Shown in pieces: positions 26,689 to 35,344 of a DNA stretch of 64,000 bases; position 1 is the first letter of the stretch; each line of letters begins with the position of its first letter. The DNA is from CBDAKK01 sp965196605. Lineage in GTDB: Bacteria > Spirochaetota > Spirochaetia > WTKD01 > G963693115. Where the stretch lies: the NCBI GenBank assembly GCA_965196605.1, contig CBDAKK010000008.1, positions 186,001 through 250,000 of the forward strand, given 5' to 3'. Under the pieces are notes generated by a model that was given only the letters and a program-made list of their open reading frames with translations, ran no database searches and was not told the DNA's origin. A program made the position numbers and the translations under genes.

Positions 26689-27744
26689 ATGCCCGGCAGT
26701 AGTTTTGGCACGCATTTTCGCGTTACAACCTTTGGAGAATCGCACGGTGGCGGTATTGGCGTCATAGTCGATGGAGTGACTCCGGGCTTATCTATTGATG
26801 AAGCTGAAATTCAGAAGGAACTTAATAGGAGAAAGCCGGGGCAGTCCGACATTACCACGCCGCGCAGCGAACAAGACAAGGTGCAGATACTCTCGGGCAT
26901 TTTTGAAGGCAAAACCACGGGCACTCCCGTTGGCATGATACTCTACAACAAGGACGCCAACCCCGGCGCCTACGATGAAATAAAGCATTTGTTCCGTCCG
27001 GGGCATGCCGATTACAGCTACATACACAAGTATGGGTTTCGTGATTGGCGCGGCAGCGGTAGGGCGAGCGGGCGAGAAACCGCCGGACGCGTTGCTGCGG
27101 GGGCACTTGCGAAAAAGTCGCTTGCACGGCGCGGCGTTACCATAACCGCTTTTACGCGTGCCGCAGGTGGCATAGAATGCCAACACATTGACCTAAGCCT
27201 TATAGAAAAAAACGCCATGCGCGCGCCCGACATGCAAGCGGCGGAAAAAATGCTCAATAAAGGCATGGAACTCAAAGCGCAAAACAACAGCATGGGCGGC
27301 ATTATTGAATGCCGCATACAAGGCGTAAAACCCGGCCTTGGAGAACCCGTATTTGACAAGCTTGACGCCCTACTTGCGCACGCGCTTATGTCCATAGGGG
27401 CCATTAAGGGCTTTGAGGTTGGCTTAGGTTTTGCCGCCGCCGCCCTCACCGGCTTTGAAAACAACGACCAAATGAACCAAGACGGCTTTGTTACCAACAA
27501 CGCGGGCGGCATACTCGGTGGCATTTCAACCGGCGAACTCATCACCATCCGTGTAGCGGTAAAACCCCCATCGTCCATAGCCCTCAGCCAACAAACGCAG
27601 CATGAAGACGGAAGCCTTGTCTCTATAAAAACAGAGGGCAGACACGACGTGTGCATCTGCCCTCGAGTAGTCCCCGTTGTTGAAGCCATGTGCGCGCTTG
27701 TACTTGAAGACATGTACAAGGCACACGCGGCACTTCACGCATAA
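26689..27744 (+). CDS. aroC: Chorismate synthase
   Basis: 351 residues. It converts EPSP to chorismate using reduced FMN. Family signatures are GTHFRVTTFGESHGGGIG at the N-terminus, RPGHADYSYIHKYG, RGSGRASGRETAGRVAAGA, the NNSMGGIIECR block and GRHDVCICPRVVPVVEAM. The start is decided by the conserved N-terminus; no clear Shine-Dalgarno is present. It follows nqrF by 29 bp and may be read from the nqr transcript. It is convergent with the rubredoxin gene. Confidence 0.95.
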   Translation: MPGSSFGTHFRVTTFGESHGGGIGVIVDGVTPGLSIDEAEIQKELNRRKPGQSDITTPRSEQDKVQILSGIFEGKTTGTPVGMILYNKDANPGAYDEIKHLFRPGHADYSYIHKYGFRDWRGSGRASGRETAGRVAAGALAKKSLARRGVTITAFTRAAGGIECQHIDLSLIEKNAMRAPDMQAAEKMLNKGMELKAQNNSMGGIIECRIQGVKPGLGEPVFDKLDALLAHALMSIGAIKGFEVGLGFAAAALTGFENNDQMNQDGFVTNNAGGILGGISTGELITIRVAVKPPSSIALSQQTQHEDGSLVSIKTEGRHDVCICPRVVPVVEAMCALVLEDMYKAHAALHA

Positions 27745-27753
27745 AAGCGCATT

Positions 27754-27912
27754 TTATTCATCGGGTTCAAACTCATCCTTGCTTGCTCCACAAACTGGGC
27801 ACACCCAATCCTCTGGCAAATCATTAAATTCAGTTCCCGGCTCTATATTTCCATCGGGATCCCCCTCTTCAGGGTCATAAATATAACCGCAAACGCTGCA
27901 AACGTATTTCAT
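27754..27912 (-). CDS. Rubredoxin
   Basis: 52 residues. It reads MKYVCSVCGYIYDPEEG, and the C-terminal part has EDWVCPVCGASKDEFEP, giving the two CxxCG knuckles that hold one iron. GGAGCAATGAC precedes the ATG at 27912. Rubredoxins carry single electrons, in anaerobes often to peroxide- or superoxide-reducing enzymes; no such partner is in the window. Its stop is 9 bp from the aroC stop on the other strand. An AT-rich spacer with nothing obvious follows to 28157. Confidence 0.95.
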   Translation of the reverse strand: MKYVCSVCGYIYDPEEGDPDGNIEPGTEFNDLPEDWVCPVCGASKDEFEPDE

Positions 27913-28157
27913 GTCATTGCTCCTTATATCTTATAAAGTACTTAACTATACAAATGTATACTTATATTCTAGCAAATAATATATACGCTGCACACCAATA
28001 GTAGCTGTTATTTTTCTTTTGCAAGGTGGTAAACCTACATTCCTACGCCTGCTTTGCCTGTAGCTGAAATTAAGCTTCAAATTAGCAGTTTACATTTCTT
28101 TTTAATTTCTCTATAATTACAAATACGAAATATTCTATATCCCTTAAGGAGATTATT

Positions 28158-29975
28158 ATGAAACGTGGTAATTATAAAGCAATGAGTGTATTGCTCAAAG
28201 CAGGTCTGGTAGCAATTTTTGCTTTGATGCCCTTTGTGTTTTTTGGATGCAGTGAATTAGTGGATGAGGTAGCGCAAACGCTAGCCCCGAAGGGTACCCC
28301 CCCCCCCCCCCCCCCCCCCAATGACGAGGGAGGGCGAGGTGACGCCGGCAAAACAATAAGTACGCCACTGCAGGACGGCACAACCCTGACGTTTAGCACA
28401 GTTGCACAAAATGTCGTTTATGCAAAAGATGGAAGCCACACGCAAGCGGTAACACCAACGGACGTGCAAGGAGATACGGGCGAAATACGCTATGAGTCGA
28501 GTAACCCTGAAGTGGCAACGGTAAATGAGACGAGTGGAAAGGTAAGCTTCAAGAAGCCTGGATTTACGATTATTACGGCAACAAAGGCGGCGACAGCAGC
28601 GTATAAGGCACACAGTGTATCATATGCACTTGCAATACAGGATAGTAGTGCTCAAAATTCCGTCAAGGCACCGACATTCATAATTCCCACTAATTTGCAA
28701 TGGGGTACGCTTGTTACTTTTACAAGAGACTCAGGCTATGCATACCGCATAGTGCCACCGACAAACCTTGTGAAGATACAAGATAGTACTCAAAAAGGTG
28801 AGTCTGAAATAGTAGCAGTGGGAGCAGCAACAGTAGCGCTGCTTGCAACGCGAACCACGGATGGGAGTGTAGTAGTAAGCAAACAAGTAAGTTTTGGTTT
28901 GCAAAAAGGTACCACGCTGAAGTTTACTAATCCTCAAGAGAAGGTTCTGTATAAAAAGGGAGGAAGCTACACGCAAGCGGTAACGTCAACGAGCGTGCAA
29001 GGAGATGCGGGTGCAATAAGCTATAAGTCGAGTGATGATGCTATAGCAACGGTGGATAAGAAGACTGGAAGGGTGACTTTTAAGAAAGGGGGAGATGTGA
29101 CCATTACTGCGAGAAAAGCGGCAACAAATAAGTACAAGAAGCACAGCGCGCAATATACGCTTACCATAGGCGACATAAGCATAACCTTTGCATTGCATGG
29201 AGGTACGTTAACCGGAGGTGCAACAGATACTACACTTATTGTGCAAAAGGGACAAAGCTTGAATGATATTGGGATACGTCAAAAACTTACGTACCCCTCG
29301 ATCAATGGAGTAACCCGTACGCTAGTACGCTTTGAGCATAATAATAACAAGCACAATGAAAAAACAGCAATTACTTCTGACATAAGCCTATCGGTGGTGT
29401 GGCAGAACTCATGTGGCGCCACAGAGACTAAGCACCCGAAAGACAGGAAAACACTCAAAGAACTCGTTGAAAAGGCCATCAGCAAAACGTCTCGCCCCAA
29501 TCTCAACCACATTGACACCTCAGCTATCACTGACATGAATAATTTATTTTATTGGCAAACATCGTTCAATGGTGAGGTAGGGTGCTGGAACACGACTCAG
29601 GTGAAGGATATGAATTCCATGTTTGCTGCCGCTCACGCTTTCAACCAAGACATTAGTAAGTGGAAAACGTCTCAGGTGGAGAATATGGAGAGCATGTTTC
29701 AGCACGCTCGTGTTTTCAACCAAGACATTGGTGGCTGGGACACGTCTCAGGTGAAGAATATGCCACGCATGTTTCGGGACGCTCATGTTTTCAACCAAGA
29801 CATTGGCGACTGGGACACGTCTCAGGTGAAGAATATGTCATACATGTTTTATAACGCTCGCGCTTTCAACCAAGACCTTAGTAGCTGGAAGGTAGATAAT
29901 GTAGAGCACCGGTGGAGTATTTTCCTTAACTCAGGTATGGTAAACAAAAGTAAATGGCCTGCAAGATTTAGATAA
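28158..29975 (+). CDS. DUF285/BspA-type surface lipoprotein with Big2-like domains and a poly-C tract
   Basis: 605 residues. The N-terminus is a lipoprotein signal peptide with lipobox FFGC (Cys31). A C23 tract encodes seven prolines (about 47-54). Two bacterial Ig-like (Big2-type) domains follow (about 70-155 and 250-340), each with a SYKSSD/RYESSN plus VATVN and FKKPGFTIITATKAAT pattern. The C-terminal third (about 460-600) is DUF285: ~25-residue units such as FNQDIGGWDTSQVKNM, five in a row. In Mycoplasma and treponemes such proteins are surface exposed. AAGGAG precedes the ATG. The frame is currently open (ON). Confidence 0.9.
   Translation: MKRGNYKAMSVLLKAGLVAIFALMPFVFFGCSELVDEVAQTLAPKGTPPPPPPPNDEGGRGDAGKTISTPLQDGTTLTFSTVAQNVVYAKDGSHTQAVTPTDVQGDTGEIRYESSNPEVATVNETSGKVSFKKPGFTIITATKAATAAYKAHSVSYALAIQDSSAQNSVKAPTFIIPTNLQWGTLVTFTRDSGYAYRIVPPTNLVKIQDSTQKGESEIVAVGAATVALLATRTTDGSVVVSKQVSFGLQKGTTLKFTNPQEKVLYKKGGSYTQAVTSTSVQGDAGAISYKSSDDAIATVDKKTGRVTFKKGGDVTITARKAATNKYKKHSAQYTLTIGDISITFALHGGTLTGGATDTTLIVQKGQSLNDIGIRQKLTYPSINGVTRTLVRFEHNNNKHNEKTAITSDISLSVVWQNSCGATETKHPKDRKTLKELVEKAISKTSRPNLNHIDTSAITDMNNLFYWQTSFNGEVGCWNTTQVKDMNSMFAAAHAFNQDISKWKTSQVENMESMFQHARVFNQDIGGWDTSQVKNMPRMFRDAHVFNQDIGDWDTSQVKNMSYMFYNARAFNQDLSSWKVDNVEHRWSIFLNSGMVNKSKWPARFR
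28297..28319 (+). repeat. C23 homopolymer inside the DUF285 gene
   Basis: Twenty-three consecutive C residues follow GGGTA. Length changes not divisible by three would truncate the lipoprotein soon after the signal peptide, so this is a probable phase-variation switch. The exact count may vary in the population or be uncertain in assembly. Confidence 0.9.
29580..29890 (+). repeat. 75-bp coding repeats (DUF285 units)
   Basis: Successive 75-bp units (near 29590, 29665, 29740 and 29815) share ACGTCTCAGGTGAAGAATATG and GCTTTCAACCAAGACATT. Each encodes one 25-residue DUF285 unit. High DNA identity between units suggests recent duplication or recombination. Confidence 0.8.
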
Positions 29976-30408
29976 CCACGACCATAATGTGTGAGTTATG
30001 TGGGGGGTTGGTGGTGGTGCGCTTTCACCCCCACTGCTTGACCTTGTGCGTGTTACGCATGCTTTGTCTGCGGCGTCTTGATATGACAAGGTGCTGATTG
30101 GCGTAAGGAGTTGTTTGCTGTCGCGCAAGTTACTTAAGAGACTAGCGCGGTCGGGAGCCTTCGGCTCACGTCTATTATTATTAGGTATTATTAGGCGCGT
30201 GGCTTGCGTGCCTATATATTGCCGCATGCCCCCTGCGTCACTTGCGTCTAGGGTTATGTTTTTGAATATGCAAAATTAGCAGTATATAACCTTGCTTCAA
30301 GCGCGCTAGGAATAAAAACAACACTGTATGTGGAGTAGTAAAGTACTGTATGTAGAGCAATAAAACAGTGTATGTCCAATGACAAAACACTGTGTGTCAA
30401 ATAATACA
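29976..30408. other. Intergenic spacer with palindromes and short tandem repeats
   Basis: There is no gene in these 430 bp. The segment holds GAGCC-TTC-GGCTC near 30156, a short motif also seen in the spacer at 61759. At 30314-30400 lie four imperfect ~22-25-bp repeats of the form AAAACANTGTATGT. These follow directly on the 3' side of the minus-strand tmRNA. I see no promoter or open frame worth calling. Confidence 0.5.
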
Positions 30409-30749
30409 TGGAGATGGCGGGAATTGAACCCGCGTCTTACAAGCACCCAAAATCTTATGGTCTACGAGCCTAGTTTGCTATTTATTTTCGAGCTGCGCTA
30501 TGCGGCAAACACGCATGTACGCAGATCTAGCCTTTATAATTTCTCGCGTAAGCCCAAAGGCTATGACTCACACAAAAAGCTCTTGTACTTGTACAGGACT
30601 TCTCCATAGAGCAATGGAGAAACTGCAAGCGGTCAAATTTATGCCGCTAAAGCGTAATGTTCGTCTGCGTTTATTACAGAACAGCACGTAAGGTGTACAA
30701 CCCCGCTCGCACATAAGCCGACTACTTCCAATCAAATCCAAACATCCCC
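30409..30749 (-). ncRNA. ssrA: tmRNA (ssrA)
   Basis: The tRNA-like ends are clear on the minus strand. The 5' end GGGGATG (complement of 30743-30749) pairs with the 3' CATCTCC, one G-U included, followed by discriminator A at 30409. The T arm is GCGGGTTCAATTCCCGC. CCA is not encoded. The tag reading frame is GCA GAC GAA CAT TAC GCT TTA GCG GCA TAA, giving ADEHYALAA, a normal degradation tag ending. Total 341 nt. It rescues stalled ribosomes with SmpB. Its 5' end overlaps the tail of a truncated protein frame. Confidence 0.93.
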
Positions 30750-30938
30750 ATAATGTTTATGGCGTACATGCCAAAACCATTATACGCATAGCGCGCGCCT
30801 AAAGCAAGCCCTGGGGCAAGCTTACGGGTGAATTCAAGAGGCAAATGCTTTTTTATTGTTTCTTTTCTTAGTGCAGGGTTTACATATATCCTCTTCAGAA
30901 TATATTGCCTCTTTTGAGTTATGCCTGCCTCTAAAATT
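30722..30938 (-). pseudogene. C-terminal relic of an outer-membrane barrel-like protein
   Basis: Reading the minus strand between the oxidoreductase stop and the tmRNA gives about 71 open codons with no start. The end reads EFTRKLAPGLALGARYAYNG and then GMFGFDWK followed by TAG at 30722-30724. The alternating small and aromatic residues look like outer-membrane beta-barrel strands. The stop and last eight codons lie inside the tmRNA 5' end. The 5' part of this gene was apparently replaced by the oxidoreductase segment. Confidence 0.5.
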
Positions 30939-31895
30939 TTATTTAACAGTTACGACAATTTTTCCTACCGTTCTTCCAGTGGCTAATTGTTCAAAAGCTT
31001 TTTTAGTATTCGCAAAATCAAAGTTATGAGAAATATGCGGTATGATTTTTTTTGTTTTTAACAGTATGGCAATTTTTTCCATATCTGCTGCGCTACTAAC
31101 CACATACTCAAATCCTATTTTCACATTGTTTGCAAGTGCAAGGTTAACGACTTTATCGGTATAAGGTACTTCAGAATTTAAATTAGTAACATGTCCACCA
31201 TGCCTAACAACTTTAATTGATTTGATGAATGATTCTTCGTCTGTGGCTACAGTATCAAAAACATAGTCGATATTTTTTAATTTCTCTGAAAAATCAGTTG
31301 TCTTATAATCAATGAATTCATCAAGCCCTATTGAAGTAAGAAACTCTTTGTTGATTGAAGATCCTGTTCCAATAACGTAAGCTCCCAACTCTTTTGCAAT
31401 TTGCACTGCATAATGTCCTACTCCTCCAGAGGCAGCATGTATCAGTACTGTGTCTCCAGATTTTATATTTTTAGATAGTATTTGATAAGCTGTTAGCGCC
31501 GCCAATGTTGAGGCTGCTGCTTCCTGATATGAAACATCAGCAGGTTTATAAGTTACGTGATTTTCAGGTGCTGTGCAGTATTCAGCGTGTCCTTTGCCAT
31601 GCCCTGGAAAGTTAATCATACCAAATACATTGTCTCCAGTCTTAAATTTAGTTACTTGTTCCCCGGTGTCCACGACTTCTCCCGCAATATCTGAACCCAA
31701 AATAATGGGATCTTCCGATTTTAACATTTCATTAAGACCACCGGGTTTTTTTAATAGAGTTTTTAACTCAACTGGATTGATAGCAAAGGCCTTAATTTTA
31801 ATTAAAACTTCATTTTTATTTGGTTTGGGCATGTCAAAGTCAATGACTTTTAAAGAATCTTCTACTCCCATATGTTTAAATGTATATGCTTTCAT
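30939..31895 (-). CDS. NADP-dependent zinc-independent alcohol dehydrogenase/quinone reductase family
   Basis: 318 residues, MDR superfamily. The N-terminal GroES-like part has LIKIKAFAINPVELKT and ILGSDIAGEVVDTG. The Rossmann motif is HAASGGVGHYAVQIAKELGAYVIGTGS, and the end is GRTVGKIVVTVK. No structural or catalytic zinc cysteines are seen, as in quinone-oxidoreductase-like members. The gene is visibly AT-richer than its neighbours and is flanked by an IS30 relic upstream and a truncated gene downstream, which suggests horizontal acquisition, perhaps from a Firmicute or Bacteroidete. Substrate unknown. Confidence 0.88.
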   Translation of the reverse strand: MKAYTFKHMGVEDSLKVIDFDMPKPNKNEVLIKIKAFAINPVELKTLLKKPGGLNEMLKSEDPIILGSDIAGEVVDTGEQVTKFKTGDNVFGMINFPGHGKGHAEYCTAPENHVTYKPADVSYQEAAASTLAALTAYQILSKNIKSGDTVLIHAASGGVGHYAVQIAKELGAYVIGTGSSINKEFLTSIGLDEFIDYKTTDFSEKLKNIDYVFDTVATDEESFIKSIKVVRHGGHVTNLNSEVPYTDKVVNLALANNVKIGFEYVVSSAADMEKIAILLKTKKIIPHISHNFDFANTKKAFEQLATGRTVGKIVVTVK

Positions 31896-31944
31896 TCTTT
31901 TTTCTCTTAATTTAACAATATAATATCTTTAATTATAGGTGACA

Positions 31945-32092
31945 TCAAAGATTTAGTGCAACGCTGCCAGTATTTATAAGAGTATTAAAAACCTCAAAAG
32001 GTGTTCTAAAATCGAGCGTTTTTCTCGGTCTGCTATTAAGCAAACTATGAACGGTCATCTCTCGATCTTGATTATATGTCAGGCTTACATGC
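31945..32092 (-). mobile_element. IS30-family transposase relic
   Basis: The minus-strand frame reads SLTYNQDREMTVH, directly joined to LLNSRPRKTLDFRTPFEVF and ending VALNL-stop. Both pieces are IS30 motifs, but the ~60 residues that should separate them are deleted, so it is dead. It lies just upstream of the foreign-looking oxidoreductase. Confidence 0.75.
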
Positions 32093-32201
32093 ATTTACTC
32101 TTAGTGCGCTTGTAATTTTTTATAAAGGCTCATGACGCCGAGGGTGCTACAATGGTTGTGTGTGGGTTTTTACACGCCGCGCTACGTGGTAAGGAGGCAG
32201 C

Positions 32202-33024
32202 ATGAAGACAGTGCACAGCACAAGCCGTGCCGTACGCGCACGCATACGAGAGGGCGCATTGAGCGGGCAAACGTCTGGCCAAGCGCCACACTGCATTCAA
32301 GGCAACCTTGTGGTGCTACCCCTGCGCTACGCCGCCGACTTTTTGCATTATTGCCACAACAACCCCAAGCCATGCCCCCCTCATCTTCGTTTCCACGCCG
32401 GGTCAGTTTTGCTTCCCCGAGCTTGGCGTTGACCTCGACGTTCGCAGCGACGTTCCTCAGTACTACGTCTACCAAAAGGGCGTACGCACAAGCTCTGAGA
32501 CGGATGTAAGGCACTTGTGGCGCGATGACTTTGTAAGCTTTGTGCTGGGCTGCTCCTTTAGCTTTGAACAAGCCCTCCTGCGCGGCGGCTTTGAGTTGCG
32601 CCACATTTCGCAAGGGTGCAACGTGCCCATGTTTATAAGCACCGTGCCTACTGTGCCCGCGGGGCGCTTCTCTGGTTCGCTGGTACTCTCCATGCGCCCC
32701 TACAAGCGCCGCGACATTCCCGCTGTCTTTGACCTCTGCGCCGCCTACCCGCACGCACACGGTGCCCCGCTTTATTGGGGCAATGCCGCCGCCATTGGCA
32801 TTGAGTCCTTAAGCGCGCCACACTTTGGGGATGCAGTACGTCTTGAAAAAGACGAAGTGCCCGTATTTTGGGCTTGCGGAGTTACGCCGCAACGTGCCAT
32901 TGAAAATGCGCGCCCGGATATTTGCATAACCCACGCGCCGGGCTGCATGCTCATTACCGACTTGCCCGCAGACCAAGCCCCGCAGGTGCAAAGTTGCATG
33001 CGCGCCTTGCAGTCTTACGCGTAA
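32202..33024 (+). pseudogene. DUF1445 (YcsI-like) hydro-lyase, frameshifted at a C6 tract
   Basis: The frame starts at ATG 32202 with AAGGAGG ahead. It encodes CIQGNLVVLPLRYAADFLHY and HNNPKPCP, then leaves frame at six C residues (32375-32380). The +1 frame continues the same protein: GQFCFPELGVDLDVRSDVPQ, YYVYQKG, LRHISQGCNVPMF and PAVFDLCAAYPHAHGAP. Removing one C gives exactly 274 codons including stop, the normal size of this family (D-glutamate cyclase/YcsI group). It heads the 5-oxoproline operon, as ycsI does near ycsF/ycsG in Bacillus. As written it is inactive or phase-off. Confidence 0.85.
32375..32380 (+). repeat. C6 tract at the DUF1445 frameshift
   Basis: Six C residues sit where the reading frame changes. 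Five C would give a continuous gene. Either slippage, a fixed mutation or a sequencing error. Confidence 0.7.
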
Positions 33025-33340
33025 GGCTGCGTGGTATTTCATGCGCACCTTGTATGGCTTTGCCTGTACTCATGGGTGGCTTATGCGCGCCTGAGGCACC
33101 GAACATGACGTGCTGTGTGTGTAGCCTTGACTGCTCCCTAACCCAAGGGTGGCGCCAAATTTGCTGCAGATTTGCCATGTTTTTACGCCATTTGATAAAT
33201 AAATTCACGAATATCATTTATATAACATCAATGTCATGCAATGATTCTTTAATATTTTCATTCTTGTAGAGTACAATAAAAACATAAAGAAACACAAAGT
33301 GAATTAACAGCTTTAGCTGTATATTAATGGAGGAGGTAGT
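33025..33340. other. Spacer before the NRAMP gene
   Basis: No gene is visible. The right half is AT-rich with promoter-like sequence near 33240-33290. A perfect ACAGCT-TT-AGCTGT inverted repeat (33307-33320) lies just ahead of GGAGGAGG, in a place to affect initiation of the downstream operon. Confidence 0.4.
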
Positions 33341-34582
33341 ATGAATACTGCATCACAAGCGGCGTCTGAGGCACAGGCTCAGGGAAAGTCGCGTATTTCT
33401 ATGGGGCCGGGCGCGCTTGTCGCTGCGGCGTTTATTGGACCGGGCACGGTCACCGCCTGTACCTTGGCAGGCGCAAATTTTGGCTATGCGCTTATATGGG
33501 CGCTGGTTTTTGCTACTGTTGCAACCATTATTTTGCAAGAAATGACTTCGCGCCTTGGGGTTGTTGTCCAGCAGGGGCTTGGCACTGCCCTTTTGTCTAT
33601 GTCGGATAATAAAATAATTCGCGCCTTCATTGTGGGGCTTATTGTCTTTGCGCTCTATGTTGGTAACGCCGCCTATGAAGCGGGGAACTTGGCGGGCGCC
33701 GCCTTGGGTGCTGACGCCATGCTGGACTTTTTGGGTTATAAGGCTGCCATTGTGCTCATTGCGCTTATTTCCGCGCTGCTGTTGTTAACGGGGACTTACA
33801 AGCGCATAGAGCGCGTCTTGATTGTTTTGGTACTCATTATGGCGCTGTGTTTTCTCCTCAACATGCTTATTGTGCGCCCCAATATACCGCGCCTTCTTGC
33901 GGGGCTTGTGCCGCGCGTGCCCGACAAGGCCTTGTTCACTACCATTGCGCTTATTGGCACCACCATTGTTCCGTACAATCTTTTTTTGCACGCGGCAGCT
34001 GCCAAGGAGCGTTGGCATAGTGCAAAAGACTTACGGGAGTCGCGCATTGATGCGGGTGTTTCCATAGGGCTTGGCGGCGTAATCTCCATACTAATAGTAG
34101 CGACAGCGGCATCGAGCTTGTTTGCCAAGGGGTTGGAGGTTAAAAACGCCGCGGACATGGCCTTGCAGCTGGAGCCAACTTTTGGCACGCTGTCAAAGGT
34201 GCTGATGGCGGGCGGCTTGTTTGCCGCGGGGCTCACCTCTGCCATTTGCGCGCCCATGGCCACAGGTTATGCCGTAAGTGAGGTACTGCGTCTTAAGGGC
34301 GGCGTATCGAGCAAGGGCTTTCGTGTTATAGCCATGAGCGTTATTCTCGTGGGTACGGTGGTGAGTTTCCTCGGCATTAAGCCCGTGACCATAATTATGA
34401 TTGCGCAAATTGCCAACGGCTTACTCTTGCCTATTGTGGCGGTGTTTTTGCTGGTTGCCATGAACAAAAAGAAATTGCTTGGCATGTATGTCAACGGTCG
34501 TGTTACAAACATGCTTGGCATTGTGGTGGTGCTTGTTGCGCTTGGCCTTGGCCTCAGGTTGATTATAAGAGTTTTTACCTAA
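33341..34582 (+). CDS. NRAMP-family transporter of the 5-oxoproline operon (YcsG-like)
   Basis: 413 residues, about 11 membrane spans. NRAMP marks are MGPGALVAAAFIGPGTVTACT in span 1, where metal transporters have a DPGN ligand motif, and GTTIVPYNLFLHAAAAKERW in span 6 region. The missing DPGN aspartate and its gene context argue that it carries something other than a divalent metal, possibly 5-oxoproline or glutamate. GGAGGAGG lies about 6 bases before ATG. The pxpA start follows immediately after its stop with no gap. Confidence 0.88.
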   Translation: MNTASQAASEAQAQGKSRISMGPGALVAAAFIGPGTVTACTLAGANFGYALIWALVFATVATIILQEMTSRLGVVVQQGLGTALLSMSDNKIIRAFIVGLIVFALYVGNAAYEAGNLAGAALGADAMLDFLGYKAAIVLIALISALLLLTGTYKRIERVLIVLVLIMALCFLLNMLIVRPNIPRLLAGLVPRVPDKALFTTIALIGTTIVPYNLFLHAAAAKERWHSAKDLRESRIDAGVSIGLGGVISILIVATAASSLFAKGLEVKNAADMALQLEPTFGTLSKVLMAGGLFAAGLTSAICAPMATGYAVSEVLRLKGGVSSKGFRVIAMSVILVGTVVSFLGIKPVTIIMIAQIANGLLLPIVAVFLLVAMNKKKLLGMYVNGRVTNMLGIVVVLVALGLGLRLIIRVFT

Positions 34583-35341
34583 ATGCGCAGCATCGACTGT
34601 AATGTGGATGCGGGAGAATACGCAAGCGCCGCCGAGCGGGACAAGGAGTCTCAGATTCTTGCCTTGCTCAGTCGTTGCAACATTGCTTGTGGTGGCCATG
34701 CAGGAAATGAAACAAGCATGCGCCACACGCTGCGCTGTGCAAGGCACTATGGCTTGCAGTGTGGCGCGCATCCCTCTTACCCCGACGTGCAGGGCTTTGG
34801 GCGCCGCGTGCTGTCTATGAGTGCAGGCGATTTGCGGAATTCATTGAAGCAACAAATAGGGGCTTTGCAAACAATAGCGCGTGAGCTTGATTGTGCGCTT
34901 ACGCACGTTAAGCCGCACGGCGCGTTGTACAACAAGGCCATGGAGGATGACGCGCTGAGCGTGCTTATTGCTGAAGTGGTTGCAGAACTTGACGTAAACT
35001 TTGCCTTGTTGGGCATGCCAAACTCGGCGTTAGAAGCGGCCGCCGCGCGCGTGGGGCTTGCCTTTTTGCGTGAGGGCTTTGTAGACAGGCGTTACCGTGC
35101 AAATGGCGCGCTTGTTGCACGCAGCGAAAAGGGCGCCGTCATTGAAGAGCCTCACGCATGTGCAGCACAGGCGCTGGCCCTTGCTGAAGCAAGGCCTGTG
35201 CGCAGCTATGAGGGTGCTGCACTTACCCTGCAGGTGCAAACCCTGTGCTTGCACGGCGACAACCCGCATGCCTTGGAGGTAGCGCGGTCCCTACATGCGG
35301 CCTTTGTTGAGGCGGGGTTTTCTGTGGGGTGCGGGGAATAG
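34583..35341 (+). CDS. pxpA: 5-oxoprolinase subunit A (LamB/YcsF family)
   Basis: 252 residues. The opening IDCNVDAGEYASAAERDKE and then LSRCNIACGGHAGNETSM are the LamB/YcsF signatures that hold the metal site. HPSYPDVQGFGRR, ALTHVKPHGALYN and FVDRRYRANGALVARS are also typical. With PxpB and PxpC it hydrolyses 5-oxoproline to glutamate using ATP. Its ATG directly follows the NRAMP stop; it ends 3 bp before pxpB. Confidence 0.95.
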   Translation: MRSIDCNVDAGEYASAAERDKESQILALLSRCNIACGGHAGNETSMRHTLRCARHYGLQCGAHPSYPDVQGFGRRVLSMSAGDLRNSLKQQIGALQTIARELDCALTHVKPHGALYNKAMEDDALSVLIAEVVAELDVNFALLGMPNSALEAAAARVGLAFLREGFVDRRYRANGALVARSEKGAVIEEPHACAAQALALAEARPVRSYEGAALTLQVQTLCLHGDNPHALEVARSLHAAFVEAGFSVGCGE

Positions 35342-35344
35342 CGC

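Noticed and set aside
27018..27719. 233-codon minus-strand frame opposite aroC
   Set aside because: Antisense shadow of chorismate synthase; composition Ser/Met/Pro-rich, no motif.
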